From Telmatactis stephensoni (Eukaryota > Cnidaria > Anthozoa > Actiniaria > Isophelliidae), in contig JALIZF010001692.1 in assembly GCA_029948255.1 (NCBI GenBank), forward strand, positions 62,001 to 126,000: a stretch of DNA of 64,000 nucleotides, given 5' to 3'. The notes under the pieces are model-generated. The model was given only the letters and a program-made list of their open reading frames with translations. It was not told where the DNA came from and searched no databases. How positions within the stretch are numbered: position 1 is the stretch's first letter; each line of letters starts with the position of its first letter. This document shows positions 1 to 13,200 of this stretch, piece after piece. Made by a program: the position numbers and the translations under genes.

Positions 1-438
1 CAAATTAGAACTTTTCCTTTGAGTTAGTTTTGTGCGAGTGTCAAGCCTCAGAAATACCGACAAGAAAGTGAGTGTTAATGCTTCCTGTGAAAGTTTGTTA
101 TCCCTAGTCGACCAAATAATTTCTTATCTAGTCTCGCAAATATTTGCATCCCAAAGTTTGGGATCGCGGAAATGAATGGAGAGAAGATTATTTTCCTGGG
201 GCTTTAGCTCCGCCTTCAATGAAAATTAATTTATGAAACTTCTCCGTACGCTAAAGTGAGTGATACTCGTTCAACATCCTCCGAGAATTGGCAGTTCAAA
301 TCAATGTTGATTAACAAAAAGCGAAAATCCTCTTCAAGCCTGTATCAAAAGTGGAAATAACATTTGCAATGTTCCGGGCTCTGGAGCTGAACGCTAAAAG
401 CTCTCCAGCGTTGGCTGTGTTTGTGACTCGCGCATCGC

Positions 439-452
439 GTTGTCATGACAAC
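439..452. promoter_or_regulatory. RFX X-box palindrome
   Basis: The bases GTTGTCATGACAAC form a perfect 14-bp palindrome and fit the X-box consensus GTHNYYATRRNAAC bound by RFX transcription factors. X-boxes often sit near promoters of ciliary genes in animals. No ciliary gene is visible next to it, so its target, if any, could lie left of the window. The motif match is seen; the function is inferred. Confidence 0.35.
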
Positions 453-3400
453 TGAGAGGAGCTAAACAATGTCATGGGTTTGTTTTTCATCTTGTTTTTG
501 CGTGGAGGCCTCTCCTTGACCGCAAACATTAGTAAAAATTGCTTGATCACAGAATTCTCCTGCAGTTTGGCTGCAAAATTACGTCTAATTTAGTCACTGT
601 ACTATACAAAAACTTGGAATTTCGCGTTGAATCTTTAGCCACTTTTTTGACATTCATCGTTAGCGTGAAAAAAATTTCTTATCAAAAAAGCAAAAACCTC
701 CGTTCTTTTAGGATTTACCTAAGATTTTCTATGCACCGGAATTATTAAAATGATACCAGTGAACCAGTTGATTTTATTGTATCGGCACTTCAGTAACAGA
801 AAAGATCAGGCTGATATTCACTTAAGATCTTAGAAATATCGGCCTTAAAGCTAAGATAGCGAGATATTCAACTCGCTTAACGAGTCCAGTGAGTTCCATC
901 CGAAACGGGTGAACTTGGCATCGATTGAAGTGTGTTCTTCTCAAGCTGCGAAACCCTGAAAGTTCTGCGCCAATTTGAATATTCAATAGCTAGAATCCTC
1001 CCTGGCAACAGATAGAGATCTCATCAGCTGAACTAACAGCCGCTAATCGGTGAACTAACGTCAGTTGACACAAAATAAATGCCTTTTATGAATTTCTTTA
1101 TTCCAATACGAAACAAATTTCTGAAATAAAGACCACGAATCTGGCTTTTGAATGAGACAAAATGAATAAGAAATCGGATGAAGTGGATTGCTTCGGGGTG
1201 GGAATAGTTCAGGAGGTGGATTTCTTGACCTTGCAATGGAATACTTTGTTTGATAATGCGTTTTATGAAGGGCCCATCGCTTGTTGGATGACGTTTATTA
1301 TTGTCTTCGTATTCCCACTGACTGAAAACAAAAGACCATGCTTTAGTTATATCACAAAGCGTTCGTATTCAATAGGTCGACTAAGAAATAAAGGTTTGTG
1401 TCTCTAGATGAATACATTGAATATTTGGACTGATTTTCGCTAAAAGGTTTGACATAGCGGTGCTTTAGAGGTATTTGGCAGCATTTCCCCCTCATCAAAT
1501 CAACACCGATTCGAACATAGAAATGACACCCTTTCATTCCATCGCGTAGATACAACGTAAGCAATTCTCACTTTACTATGGATATCAGAGTACATGTCAT
1601 GATTGAACAACACGCGCTTCATTTTTAGTCGAATAAAAGCGAACTCACTAAAAGATATTGCAGCTGAAGTCTTTAAATAATTTTCTGTTTTCACTGGTAG
1701 TTCTGTGTCACCCTGTTTTACCCTAAGCACACACATTTCTGTGCTTGGCGCGACCAGTAAAATTTACATAGGATACGTCTTGGATATGAGTGACGTAAAC
1801 GCAATAGACAGGTTAATGTCCGTTTCCCTTCAACTATCTTTAAGTAACCGTCCTAGACCTTTGTTATTTTTCATACTTTCGCTTTACCAAAGTAATCGAT
1901 AGTCCCTTCTTGGACACTGGTTTGTAAAGCAAATTGCGTTTTAACCGAATTAGAAATATAATCATCTCTAAGCCTGCTGTGTATCGCAAAAGACTACGGT
2001 TTGTATACGGGTCTTTTGTTTGTAGAATTGAAGACACGTTAAATCTTAATGTTCAATTTTATCAATTCTTTTTTCGAGTCTAGGCTTAGTAGCTAAATAC
2101 CATGGAAATACGATCAATTTTATTTGATCTTGAAACAGGTTGTTCTGCGCAAGCTTTCTAAATGTGTGTGGTCATTGCTTATATAAATATCGCTGTTGTT
2201 CTCTGGTATAGATATTCACATCCAAGAGGGAGAAAAACAGCTAGTATCGCGAATAATTGGATTGATATATATCCATCGGAATCAGAGTCATTATTCAAAT
2301 CTTTTTTCATTTCCATACAAATAAATATGAATGAATGTGTATATTGGAAACAGGCACTCTGAAACGGAATTTTTCTTGGATCAAAACTTCGCCTAAGCAA
2401 CCGGTAACCGGTATTTTTTTTTTTTTTGAATTGTCGAACAATACAGCCATTGATAGCCGGGAGAAATTCCAATGTGGTTTTAATCGAACGGAATAATTAA
2501 TCAATCTTAATGGAAAGGACGATTGAATAACCCCCAAAAATCTAGATTTTCTCTCCAAGAATTTCTGGAAAGGCGAATCTGTCGAAAAGCGCGCGTCTTC
2601 ACAGGAGGAATACCTGAAATAGGCTGTAGAGCAAGTGGCTTTTCGCAGGCAAATCGTCTGGTAACGTCTTTTAGAGTCATTTTAGCAAGCGATCAACATT
2701 TTTAGTCTAAATGGAGTTCAACTCTCGACCAATAAAACCCAAGCCCTAGCTCATAGTTTAACGTTTTTATGTGCATTAAACAGTATTGCTATTTCATAAT
2801 TGTTATTTAACACAGTCTCCCAATAGAAAGGGGCAGCTTGGGGACTCTCATTTAGACTTTGTCTTTCCACGTTTGCCGGAGTACAATCTCAATTTTTGTA
2901 AACAAAGCTCGAGCCTTCGGATGTAGAAATGTGGGAATTCCGGTTTTTTTCTCCGATAGCGCTCGGCGTTGTCCAATCTCGTATTTGATCTTAAACGGAA
3001 AAAAGACACTTCAACTGCCCGAGAAAAATGTGCTTTTGAAAACTCTTTTAGAGAGTAAAGCACTCTTGGTTACCCTGATAGCTTTATCCAAATACATTCC
3101 AGCGCGAATCATGTTAGTTGCCTAATAACTCGCCTTGCTTGGTACGTAGGCAACCGATATACTCGTGGACAAGAATTTCTTTTGAACGATTTTCAATAGA
3201 CTGAAGGAGAATAATTTTTTATATTCCAATTCAAGAAAGGTCGAAAATAGTTGTCTGTATTGTCTCGAATAGAAAAATTGGGAAGGATATTAAATGTAAT
3301 AGGCTTTTTTCCGAGAATTTTAAAAGCTTATTCCCCGAGGCCGTTATAGAATTTAGAAACGTGAGTTATAGTAAGACAATATATTGATCGAGAGCTTTAA

Positions 3401-3769
3401 GATTTTTGAAGAAAAAGTAAGTTCTCGGGACAAAGAGTATTCGTTCTCGAAATCTTACATAATAAACCAAAAAGCTCGCAGGCAAAAGGCTAACCTCGGC
3501 TTGAATTTCTGACTATTCGAATACTAATTTACGTCGAAATAAAAGCCCATCATTAGCTACAGTTCTTTGATGTTATCTACTGATTGTACTACAGCTATGA
3601 GGTGATGCTTGGTAGTTTGGATAAATTTGACTTGGTTTATAAAGATCCCTTGGGCCGGTATTGGTTAGCCATAGAGCTTAATAATACAACGAACTCGCGG
3701 AAATAATTCGTTCAAGACTCCAAATCAGCAAGAATAACAACTTTAGCATTTTTTCTTCCGTTTATGTTG

Positions 3770-3775
3770 TTTATT
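3770..3775 (-). terminator. Candidate poly(A) signal AATAAA for the INSM-type gene
   Basis: Reading on the minus strand, AATAAA lies about 480 bases past the stop codon of the INSM-type gene. It is a plausible polyadenylation signal, but in AT-rich DNA such hexamers are common, and nothing else supports it. Confidence 0.3.
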
Positions 3776-4250
3776 TGAATGAAAACTTCCATCATGGATT
3801 CCGCTAGCATTCAGTCATCGAATTTACATAAGCGAATGGGCAAAAAACACAGTCGCGGACAGCTGCATCGTTCTCAACAAACAAAAAAGTAAAACACATA
3901 CTAGTGGACGTAAAACAACTTTCAATCTAAACAGAGGAATTTACACAAATTTAGACTATTTAAAACTCTACTTATTGCGGTCGACTTGTTATTGGTGAAC
4001 GTGTGAAAGAATTCTCCAACGATTTCGATTTCTTGAATGTACTAAATTTGGTAAACACTAAGATATATTTATGTACAACGATATTTAAAATCCATAGCCA
4101 AGCTATATGTAATTTCCATTGAACTGTTACGGTTTTGTCCTCCTCTGTAAATATAATGCTATGTTACGATTTTCGCTGGCAGCTTATAAACTATATACAA
4201 AATATAAGTTATAGAATGTCTGTGTTGTGTTCATTTGGATGGGAATCGAG

Positions 4251-5447
4251 CTAGCCTTGTCGCACGGGAACTTGGAGGACAATGACTTGGCGATTTTCCG
4301 GAGGATGGCACTTGTTGATGTGCCGAGTGAGGCCAGGCGAGCTATAAAAAGTACTGCTGCAGTGTTTACATGAGTAAATTTCACCTGCATGGATACGTGA
4401 ATGGCGGTCGAGTCCACCCTTGTTTGAAAATCCATTGCCACAAACGTTACAGGTGAATGTTTTTGGTCCGACGGCATGGTTGAGAACATGCTTGGCTCGG
4501 TTGGTAAGGCTTCGGAATACCTTACCGCAGTATTGGCAAGGATAAGGTCGATCGTCCGTGTGGTTATTCATATGTTTTCGTAGATACGCTTTGCGCCTGA
4601 ATGTCTTGTTACAAACATTGCATACGAATTGCCCTTGCTTATTATTACTCACGGGGCTTGTGCTGCGATCGGATTCTACTGGTGGCGAACTCGGCTTTTG
4701 ATCGACTTCTGCGTCGCTATCAGCATTTTCGAACTTTTTGACTTCTTTAATCTGAGGTGCTGGAGCTGATTTTTTCTCGTGAGGCGACCTCGGCCGATGC
4801 CATCTTCGATGCGATGCTAAGTTCGCGGGGCAGCTAAAGACCTTATCACACTCTGGGCATCGGTGTTCGGTGTGTTGAATTCCGCTACACTTGTGTTGAG
4901 CGAGAGAGAATGGGTCGCTGTAGACCTCGTCGCAAAGCTGGCAAATAAACTGGGATTGTGGTAGAGGGCCTTTTGGTTTAGGAAAATCACTGTTTTCGCT
5001 AAATATAGCAAATTCTTTATGTTCGAGCACGGCTGTTTTGGTTCCCCCGTGCTCACTTGAATGTTTCTCATTAACCAACTCGCGTTGTGTCGCGATGCTC
5101 TCCTTGCTGTTTTTTGCCGATTTTTCGGCTTTGACTTCTGAGGCTTGGGGATTTGATTTGTGCTTCTTGGAAGTGTTTTCTTTTTCGGATTTGAACGGTT
5201 TAAAAGCACTATTACAGCTGGCAGTTGTGTTGGTTGTGGTGAACATAGAAGTTAATGAACTTAACACAGGGAATTTATCTGACTCGGTCGGTGAATGAAT
5301 TAGTCCAGTAACCGCAGACGATGTTGAAAATATTCCATTGTCAATATAGTTAAAGCTAGAGCTGTAGTCATCATCGGGAAAGCTTCTTTTTTCTCCGCCC
5401 GGCGATCTTGGGTTTTTGTTTTTCTTGACCAGAAAAGCCCTAGGCAT
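4251..5447 (-). CDS. INSM1-like: INSM1/INSM2-type SNAG zinc-finger transcription factor
   Basis: This 398-residue protein in one uninterrupted frame is an orthologue of insulinoma-associated protein, the family that includes nematode EGL-46 and fly Nerfin-1. The family is a nuclear repressor that drives differentiation of neurons and secretory cells. The protein opens with MPRAFLVKK, a SNAG repressor-recruiting motif that must be N-terminal; this fixes the start at the ATG at 5447 rather than the GTG two codons upstream. C2H2 fingers lie at about residues 169-192 (atypical), 197-217, 276-296, 304-324, 333-353 and 360-381. A Ser/Lys-rich low-complexity linker fills residues 80-160. Fingers 1-2 and the terminal RQVIVLQVPVR tail are close to vertebrate INSM1 as I know it. 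Vertebrate INSM1 is also intronless. No frameshift or missing ligand is seen except in the first finger, which is atypical across the family. Confidence 0.93.
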   Translation of the reverse strand: MPRAFLVKKNKNPRSPGGEKRSFPDDDYSSSFNYIDNGIFSTSSAVTGLIHSPTESDKFPVLSSLTSMFTTTNTTASCNSAFKPFKSEKENTSKKHKSNPQASEVKAEKSAKNSKESIATQRELVNEKHSSEHGGTKTAVLEHKEFAIFSENSDFPKPKGPLPQSQFICQLCDEVYSDPFSLAQHKCSGIQHTEHRCPECDKVFSCPANLASHRRWHRPRSPHEKKSAPAPQIKEVKKFENADSDAEVDQKPSSPPVESDRSTSPVSNNKQGQFVCNVCNKTFRRKAYLRKHMNNHTDDRPYPCQYCGKVFRSLTNRAKHVLNHAVGPKTFTCNVCGNGFSNKGGLDRHSRIHAGEIYSCKHCSSTFYSSPGLTRHINKCHPPENRQVIVLQVPVRQG

Positions 5448-6350
5448 GATCACTACTTTGACTTGCCTGTTCTTGCTATGTTGTTAAATATCCTCTCTTT
5501 TTCGGGCTCGAGCTCTTTTGGAATATATTATACAAATAATATTCCACTTACAGCTCGAACGAACCGTTATCTCGAATAAAAACTTGTTTGTACGCGTAGA
5601 TCTCGAGTGGTTTTTCCTGTTTCGAGTTTGCTGGTCGAATGTTCAGCTTCGCCGCTGGAGTTAAAATATCTCTGCTCTGCTGAGATGTTTTCAGTGTCCG
5701 TTGGAAGCTCAAGTGTGCTTCGTATCGGAAGCATAAATGTTTTAATTGTGCTACTGGCAGCTGCCTGTCCGTACGGTGGTTGTTAAGAGGTTTAAGAACG
5801 TCTCATTCAAACGTCACACGAAAAAGCTCCTCCCTTTGTTAAATATGTTGTTTTATTGTTGTTCTTTCTCGCACGTGTTGGGTATTGTTCCACCGCGGGT
5901 GTGCAACCTTATTAACATTTCATTAAATAACGAAGGAGTGCCTTTTCCGTCCACTGGCCGGGATTTTTGTCGCGAGTCTTTTCCACGAGTATCCTTCACC
6001 ATACCAAACATTGTTTCACTAACCAAACCTCTTAGCTCTAGTAAATTGTATTTGGGATTGTTTACCGGAGTTGTCAGTAGTTCTGGTGTAAAATAGCAGC
6101 CAAATAGACTTTTATGCAGACCGAATATTTATGCATAAAGAGTTCTTTCCGGCAGAAACGCAACGCATCGCCTAATTACGCAGTAATTTGGAACACGTGG
6201 CCTTGATTGACAGCCTTCCAAACAAGACGCCTTGTGATTGGCTGGGAGGTTTTTCACTTGCAGGACAGCTGATTGGCTTCTCGAAGAATGGGTCCATACC
6301 AGAACAGTATTAACTTTTCATTATTATGATGTCGAGCTATAGGTAATTCA
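5448..6350 (-). promoter_or_regulatory. Likely 5' UTR and promoter region of the INSM-type gene
   Basis: Upstream of the INSM-type ATG there is no other gene. The stretch holds a perfect 12-bp palindrome TTTATGCATAAA at 6128-6139, resembling POU/homeodomain sites. It also holds an E-box CACGTG at 6194-6199, an E-box CAGCTG at 6266-6271, and two CCAAT boxes in the gene's orientation at 6237-6241 and 6272-6276. The motifs are seen; that they control this gene is inferred from position. Confidence 0.35.
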
Positions 6351-9300
6351 AATCCTTCATCGGATCGCCTACAGCATCTCAATGAATGCCGGAACCAACA
6401 GTCCACTCAAGCAAACCGACATTCTCCCAAAGTTCACAAAAAGTTGGTTTTCCTAGATATTATTTGAAGATTGCCATCTTTAGTTTAATTACGAGGAAAA
6501 AGTTACCGTAAATTTGTACATAAAGCTCGTAAGATACATCTATCCCAGTCTGACTCGACACTATAGCATAACATATGGTTTCGAAGAGTTTAGATGCCTC
6601 GAGAGATTAGAAATTTTTCGATAAGATGGTTTTTGTGGCCGTGCCCCCTGGTTTAATTCCCATAACTGTTCTTTTTAAACTTGTAGTTTTGTCGTTTCTG
6701 TGTTTATTTTCGACGGGAAAAAGGTCCTTCGACCTAAAACTATATTTCATTGTGTGCGTTTTAAGGCAAAATGCATTAGTACGAGACATATTCATTGGCT
6801 TGGACTCCAAGGGCAAGCAAATCAATACACGAAATTAAACAAGATGAACACTAAGTCAAGCAAAATTAAACTGTCCGTAGTTCATTTCTTCAGTTTATTC
6901 TTCTAAAACATAATTTATTCAAATATTGTATTGCTTTTTTTTGTCGAATCTCCATCTGGTCGAGTCTCACCCATCCTTGCACAGGGCCCACAGGGAAATT
7001 CTTTGAAACGTCGACTCGTTCATTCGAATTTCTTAGGTCAACAATCCTTTTCGCAGCTGTATTTCTACTGGCATTTTTAATTTCCTTCTACCTCTGGATG
7101 CTGTCCCTATTTTTGATGATTATGCCATAGAGTGGTTGGAAATATTTGCGCTGATTCAGTGGGATGATTTAAAGACTTCAATCGCTTTAATTTCGATTAC
7201 ATGAATCGTTTTTTTCTATGTAGGTGTTACACGAGGAAGATTATTCTATGGAATTTGCCATCTTTTATTATTCATTTTTATTCCTAAAGTTCCATTTAAG
7301 TTAGGTAAACAAAAAAGCTTGTGTTGTGTTGGCCCACAGCAGTGCAATTAAGGCTATTTGCTTTCATTCCTTGAATCTATTCTAATTGTAATGCTCTTTC
7401 TAATCTCGTACTAACGCGCTGGTCGATGTTTAAGCTCAAAAGAGCGTCTAGGGGGTATATATTTTCTCGTTGTTTCATTCGCCTCTTCTTTAGGGTCAAA
7501 TATCATCACATCAGATTCCAAAATAACGATGTGCACGACATCTCGAACAAATATCCTAAACCGTAAACACTATGGAAACTCTTTCTAAGTCTTCGTATTC
7601 ATCTTCTAAAAGAATGTTATAGTGAGGCTACTCCTGCGGAGCTTAGGCCTCGCGTTCAGTTTAAGTTTGCTTAAGGCCGTAAAAGAGCAGCCCAGTGCTA
7701 GCTGCCATTTAAGATAGTAGATCGTAAATTATTAAAACACAAGGCCGTTGGGGAGTGGTTGTAGTTTGGATAATTGAAATAAGAACAAGATAAAACCAAC
7801 AGCAGGTGCATGCAGAGGTTGAATCAATGGAAAACAATTTTTTTATATAGAACACTGTTCATCATTGTACATATTTGAAGACACCACAACTCTCATTTAC
7901 ATTTATATGGTCTCATCTGGGGGAATAATTCGGTCTCTCACGGGTTTTGAAAATAGAAATATCATATCAAGTCTCGTTTGAAATCTAGCTGATTTTCCTA
8001 CTTCGAGGGATCAAATACCGAAACGCATTTCTAAACGAACTAGGGGAATGTAAGCTGACTCGTATCTCATTCTGAAATCCAGTCAAAGCATCTCTATAGA
8101 AAAACAAATTCGCCTTTATTAAAGTATTTAAATCTATGGAAATACCTTCAGCTAGAAATGTCATTAATGTCTAAAATCGAGCAGATAATTACTAAAATGT
8201 AAACGCTTTAAAATGGCGCTAAAATTATGAAGAGTTTTCTCATCAAACGCGCGCGCTGTTTTTCTTTTCTTTTCCTTTTTTGTATTTACAAATAAAGTTT
8301 TTTGTCAGACCCGAATACTCAATACTTTTCAGTTTAGGTTCTAGTAGGAGCCGCACTAAGATTGCTATCTTGATTTTGCATAAGATAAAATGAAAACAAA
8401 AAATCGTCATTCCAATGTAAACTAAAACTCGACGTACGTTTAATAACATGAAGATACACTTTTCGAGAATCGGTTGGCCCTAGCGACGGGTTTTTTAATA
8501 TTCAATGAGGAAAGGCAGTAAAGAAATTGTGCGGGCTTTTAAAGACCCATCTTTTAAATTTAGCAATTTTAACTCTTAAAGAAAGTAGAACTTTAAAACT
8601 GAGTCGGGGATTTTTAAATGTAGTACTCGAAATTGTCACTTCAGTCGCATTCTTTCTGTGCATAAGCCGGTAACTGTAGACCCGAAGCCTTGGGGCAAGT
8701 ATTCCACGCTATCTGAAAACAACCACAATCAGCCAAAGTCAATTGTGAAAAGAGCATTTACGAGGGAAAGAATTCACCACGAGAGGAGAGAAGATCCTGA
8801 ATTGTCCTCGAGTATAAGCGCACTAGAATAGAGAACTCGCTTTATACTTTCTGTAAGGGAAAAATCTCTCGAATTCAAAGAGATTTTCCCCGCGAATCTT
8901 GCTACTCCAAGCATCTTCATTGTCATTGTAATTAGCACTATATGACAAGTGTGGAGACATCTGTTTTGGGAGCTGAATTTTAATTAACATTTTTACAAAC
9001 ATTCTGTGATGTTAAGTATCTCGATGTTTCGTTACTCTTCATTTTGGACGGGTTGTTTTCGTAAAATAAAAATAGAGTTGAATTGTTTTTCTTTTAAGCG
9101 CTTGAGCGTTTCCGCTTCTCGAGCAGTCATCAACAGTAAGAAATTATACTTTTGAATAACCACATAGTTATTCAAACAGAAGCGATAATACTTACAAAAA
9201 TATCGCTGAAAGCTTAAAAACGAGCAATCGAAAATTCTTTCTAAATTCATATTTAAAGACTATAAACCTTTAAACAACTTTTTGAATAAAGAGAACTCAA

Positions 9301-10204
9301 TTATTTTTCATCTATAATTATCTAAAAGTCCCCCTATTCAAGACTTGATAATAAGAAAAAGAGAAAAGACCAAAAGCACCACGCTATACAATAGGGTATT
9401 CAAGATTTTTTTGAGCATTGCCGTGAACGAGCACTTTTGAAATTAGCCTCCAAATCATCGCGTGCATTTTGTATGGGATACAACACAGCACGCTAAACGC
9501 AACTGAGATCCAGCAAGGACTAAGTTATTTGTGGACGAATTGCCTTTCAATAGAAAGCAGGGAGGCTTTGTGATCATCAAGAAAGGGATATAAATGGCTA
9601 TTGAATGGCAAAAATATGATGGATTGTATGGTAAAAGACCTCATTATGTCAGTCAAACATGAAAAGACATGTCAATTCCATAATGCTCTAGCTAGTATTT
9701 TTGGGGCCACAAGAGAAAACGATAAGACGGTTTTCTAAGCCAAAACAGCTCAACTATAACTCAAAAACAACCCAATCTTTTTTTCTTCAGATGAAGATAT
9801 TCAGATAATTGCAAGCGACAAATTAGCAGGCGATTTCGAATTTACTGATAGAATAGCCAGAACAGCGTCTGCCGGTTGGTGGCTATGCTGCGAAGTATAT
9901 TTTCCCTGCGGCATTGAAAGAGCTAATTCAAATTCAATGCTACAGTTATCCAAAGAAAAGAACGAGTTTTTGTACAAAGAGTATTTAAATTCTTTCTTCT
10001 TTCTCGATTATTCAATTTTCGCCGGAAATAGTTTTCTCGTTGAAGGGAGGATGTAGTCACTCGTGAACGTGTGTATTTACGTATATATATTTATAAAGTT
10101 TATTCGTTTCTGTATAATTATCAGTGAAGTATAACTTTTTCTTAGCATTTCTATAGAATACTCGTCCACTAATGGTCTTCACTATAAAGAAAAATCGTTT
10201 CCAG
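6351..10204. other. No recognised gene
   Basis: AT-rich DNA with only short random-looking frames. No tandem array, long inverted repeat or domain was recognised. Confidence 0.45.
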
Positions 10205-10232
10205 ACAGGAGCCCAATGGCCTGGGCTCCTGT
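10205..10232. repeat. Small perfect hairpin
   Basis: An 11-bp perfect inverted repeat (ACAGGAGCCCA and its complement) surrounds the 6-base loop ATGGCC. It is GC-rich in an AT-rich neighbourhood. It could be a MITE relic, a structured RNA element or chance. Confidence 0.4.
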
Positions 10233-13200
10233 TCCAGATTGTTGTAACTTTAACCACGATGTGTATGCTAACTTTAACACTTTTTTGTTACCCTGTGAGC
10301 AGAGAGATTTTATTTTGCGTGATTCCAGCCTAATAAAATATCAATATTTCACTTCTCCAGTCATTTTTATAAAACCTAAAAATTAATTATTGGCGTTGGC
10401 AATATACGATTTAATTACCCATTGCTATAGTATTCTTTTAACATTTTTAACAAATCGTTAAAGAAAAGGTTATACTGGCTTCAGTGAAATGCGGACCAGT
10501 TTGGAAATATGATCAAGATACAAGCGATAAGCTCCAATATTAACGACCTTATCTCATTATATTGGCTATCTACCGTCTTATCTGGTGGGGCTCTCATTTT
10601 TGTAGCACTCATGGTACACAGACAGATGGCTAAGTTTGGTATCGCCCGCACAATCGAAAAAACTCGATTCCCGCGTTTCTAAAGACGATTCAGTCTAGAT
10701 AGAGCCTCCAATTTGATATACTCCGCAAATATTGGGTCCAAGCTGGGTTCGCACAAACAGATGATATATCTAAAGGAAACGTATACTTAAAACGTATTAA
10801 TTTTTGGAAAAGCTTTTTTAAGTCGCCACGTTTAGAAACGATTCAAATGTTACCATTCAATGTCATAAAGACCACGCCCCCATTTCTAATTCGAACACGT
10901 CAGTTGCCAAGGTGAGGACTTTCGTTCTCGCACGCACTGATGTCATTACCTGAAGCTCTTCAAAAATGAGAAAATTAATCTTTCAGCAAAAGTAGGAATG
11001 TTTTCTCAATAAGGCTATGTAGAGTCAATGAGTTGACGGGTTCTAAGCCGCCCGTGGCAGGTTTAATTTTGCTTCGTATAGTTACCCGAAACACCGACAT
11101 GCGCAAATATATTTACAGGGTTTTTATCTGTTTAGTTTATATACCTTAAACTCAACTCACCAGAAATGCTTGCATTTGTCAGTTAATCAGTCGTTCTCGC
11201 CTAATTTTGTTTAATTCCTGCTGTCGAGTTCGCAAGAGTTCATGCTGTTTCTAGCTTCCCATTAGAGCAAGAAGACAACTAATTTGTATTGATGAATTCC
11301 CCGTGAAATACCAACAACGAATGCACTGTTCATTTTATGCTTTTATAAGATAAACCTCTGTTATTCTTGAGACTTACCAATATCAGTACTTTATATGTCG
11401 CTGAGAAATAACAACATCAAATTTATCGATGTTGAAACATTGACAAGAGCTAGAATTAAAGTGACAAAAAATGCTCTCTGTATTTCAAAATGCCTTAGGA
11501 ATAGTCAGAATAATTAATGTTTTCTTTAAAGCAAACTTGAAGTCATTTATGAAGATGTGAAATTTTCTTTTATCGCAGAGTATGGCTGTTATCAAAAAAA
11601 ATCTTCTAAAACGTCGAGAAAGAATTCGATACACAATCGATAACAACAAATATTAAAAAGTTCAAAATAATAAAGTCCTCAGTGTTCAAAATTTAAGACA
11701 AAGAACTAAGAATACAGTAAAATTATCTTATAGCAAAATACTATCGAGAACAATTGATTTTTATTTTACACTACATTCCTCTATCGGCTTCCAAGCACTA
11801 TAAACTGTCTATTCTTTGCAAACACAGTTCTCAATAAACCGTTTTTTGTATTTAATTGAACTACATGTCAATCGAAAACTGATTGTTGGACCGTTGTACG
11901 GACAGCTGCAAAAATTAATCAAGAGAATGTTTTCTTCTTGGCTCGTTTAGTACAGCAGATAATTTTCTTATTGAATGCACCTGGTTGAGCTATCGAGCGG
12001 GCGAGTTTATTAAAATCTCACATGTAGTTAGTTTTCGCATAAAAAGATTAATAGGTCTTTCGCTAAAATGCTTTCAATCTGTCAGCTATATGAAAAAGGA
12101 GTTGATAATGATATTATTTTTCTAAAATAACACATCAAAGTCAAATTCATGGCTCAAACTACTGCAAAATAAAACTTTATTTGTCTGTTAGCACTCATGG
12201 ATTCACTGACAAACTCTTATTTCCAATGTTTGCCTTATATAGACAAATTGAATCTGAAATTTCTGTTGAAAATTTAACTTAAAAAAAGAATGTCCTCGCT
12301 TTTCTCTTTTCTATCGTATTGTGACTACATATTGTTAAGCAACAAATGTAAACTGCTATTGTGGTGTAAAATGTAGTCAAAATTTTACTATTTTATGCCA
12401 GCAGTTTGTTTCAATTCTATACCGAGTTGTCATTTTTGGCTTTAATTTTGTCCTACTTTCACACCCGGCTCTCATTCTAAACTCTGATTTAAGCTTGGAA
12501 TTTTTCTTGGATACAAGATTTCTGCCCTACATATTTCCCTCTTATAGCGGTATATGCTCTCAAGCGAATTTCGTCAATTTATTCCTGTCTTCAAAAAATG
12601 TTGACTTTTAGCGTTTTATGAAAAAATTTAGCCGCTAGCGATGGCCATTTTAAGTGAGCTTTTCTCAAAATATCAACTAGAGGTCGTTTACTAATGCCTT
12701 CTATGACCGCTGTTGAAATAGTACTTCTCCTGGAGAGATGTTTTCAAAACAATCTCAAACGAATTTTTTTGTTTTGAGTAGTCGTTTCCTATATCTCGAT
12801 GTCCATCCGCTTGCAACGCATCCAGTTTGGGTCGCTTGGACTACAAGTATTCATCTTGAAAGATGTTTTGAAATGGAATGATTCTGTCTCACAAAACAAT
12901 CCATGCTGGATGCGAAATAGCATTATCGGAACTGATAATTTTCACGTATTTTTTCGTGAATTATTTTTTGAGGTAAAATGCTTTGTTTTTAGTGATTAAG
13001 TTTGAAGTTAAATATGCATATCAAGGACTTTTTGATGGATTTTGGGGCTATTATTTATCCGTCTCTTAACATGAAAATTCGAGTCGTTGCGAAGGGAGCA
13101 TTTTCGTCTAACACATCAATGCTATTTACTATATCACATCTGCTCTATTCTATTCAGTCAAACTTTAATTTGAATATATCTATCGTCAGTACACTAAGGC

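Larger units (their letters stand above)
1..4180. other. No recognised gene; intergenic or intronic DNA
   Basis: Short open frames occur on both strands here, but none has a recognisable domain, a convincing signal peptide or a repeated-exon pattern. The only motif that stands out is an RFX-type X-box at 439-452, listed separately. Roughly the last 500 bases may be the 3' untranslated region of the INSM-type gene, which reads leftwards from 5447. Confidence 0.5.

Noticed and set aside
5448..5453. Upstream GTG start for the INSM-type protein
   Set aside because: The SNAG motif must be N-terminal, so the ATG at 5447 is the start.
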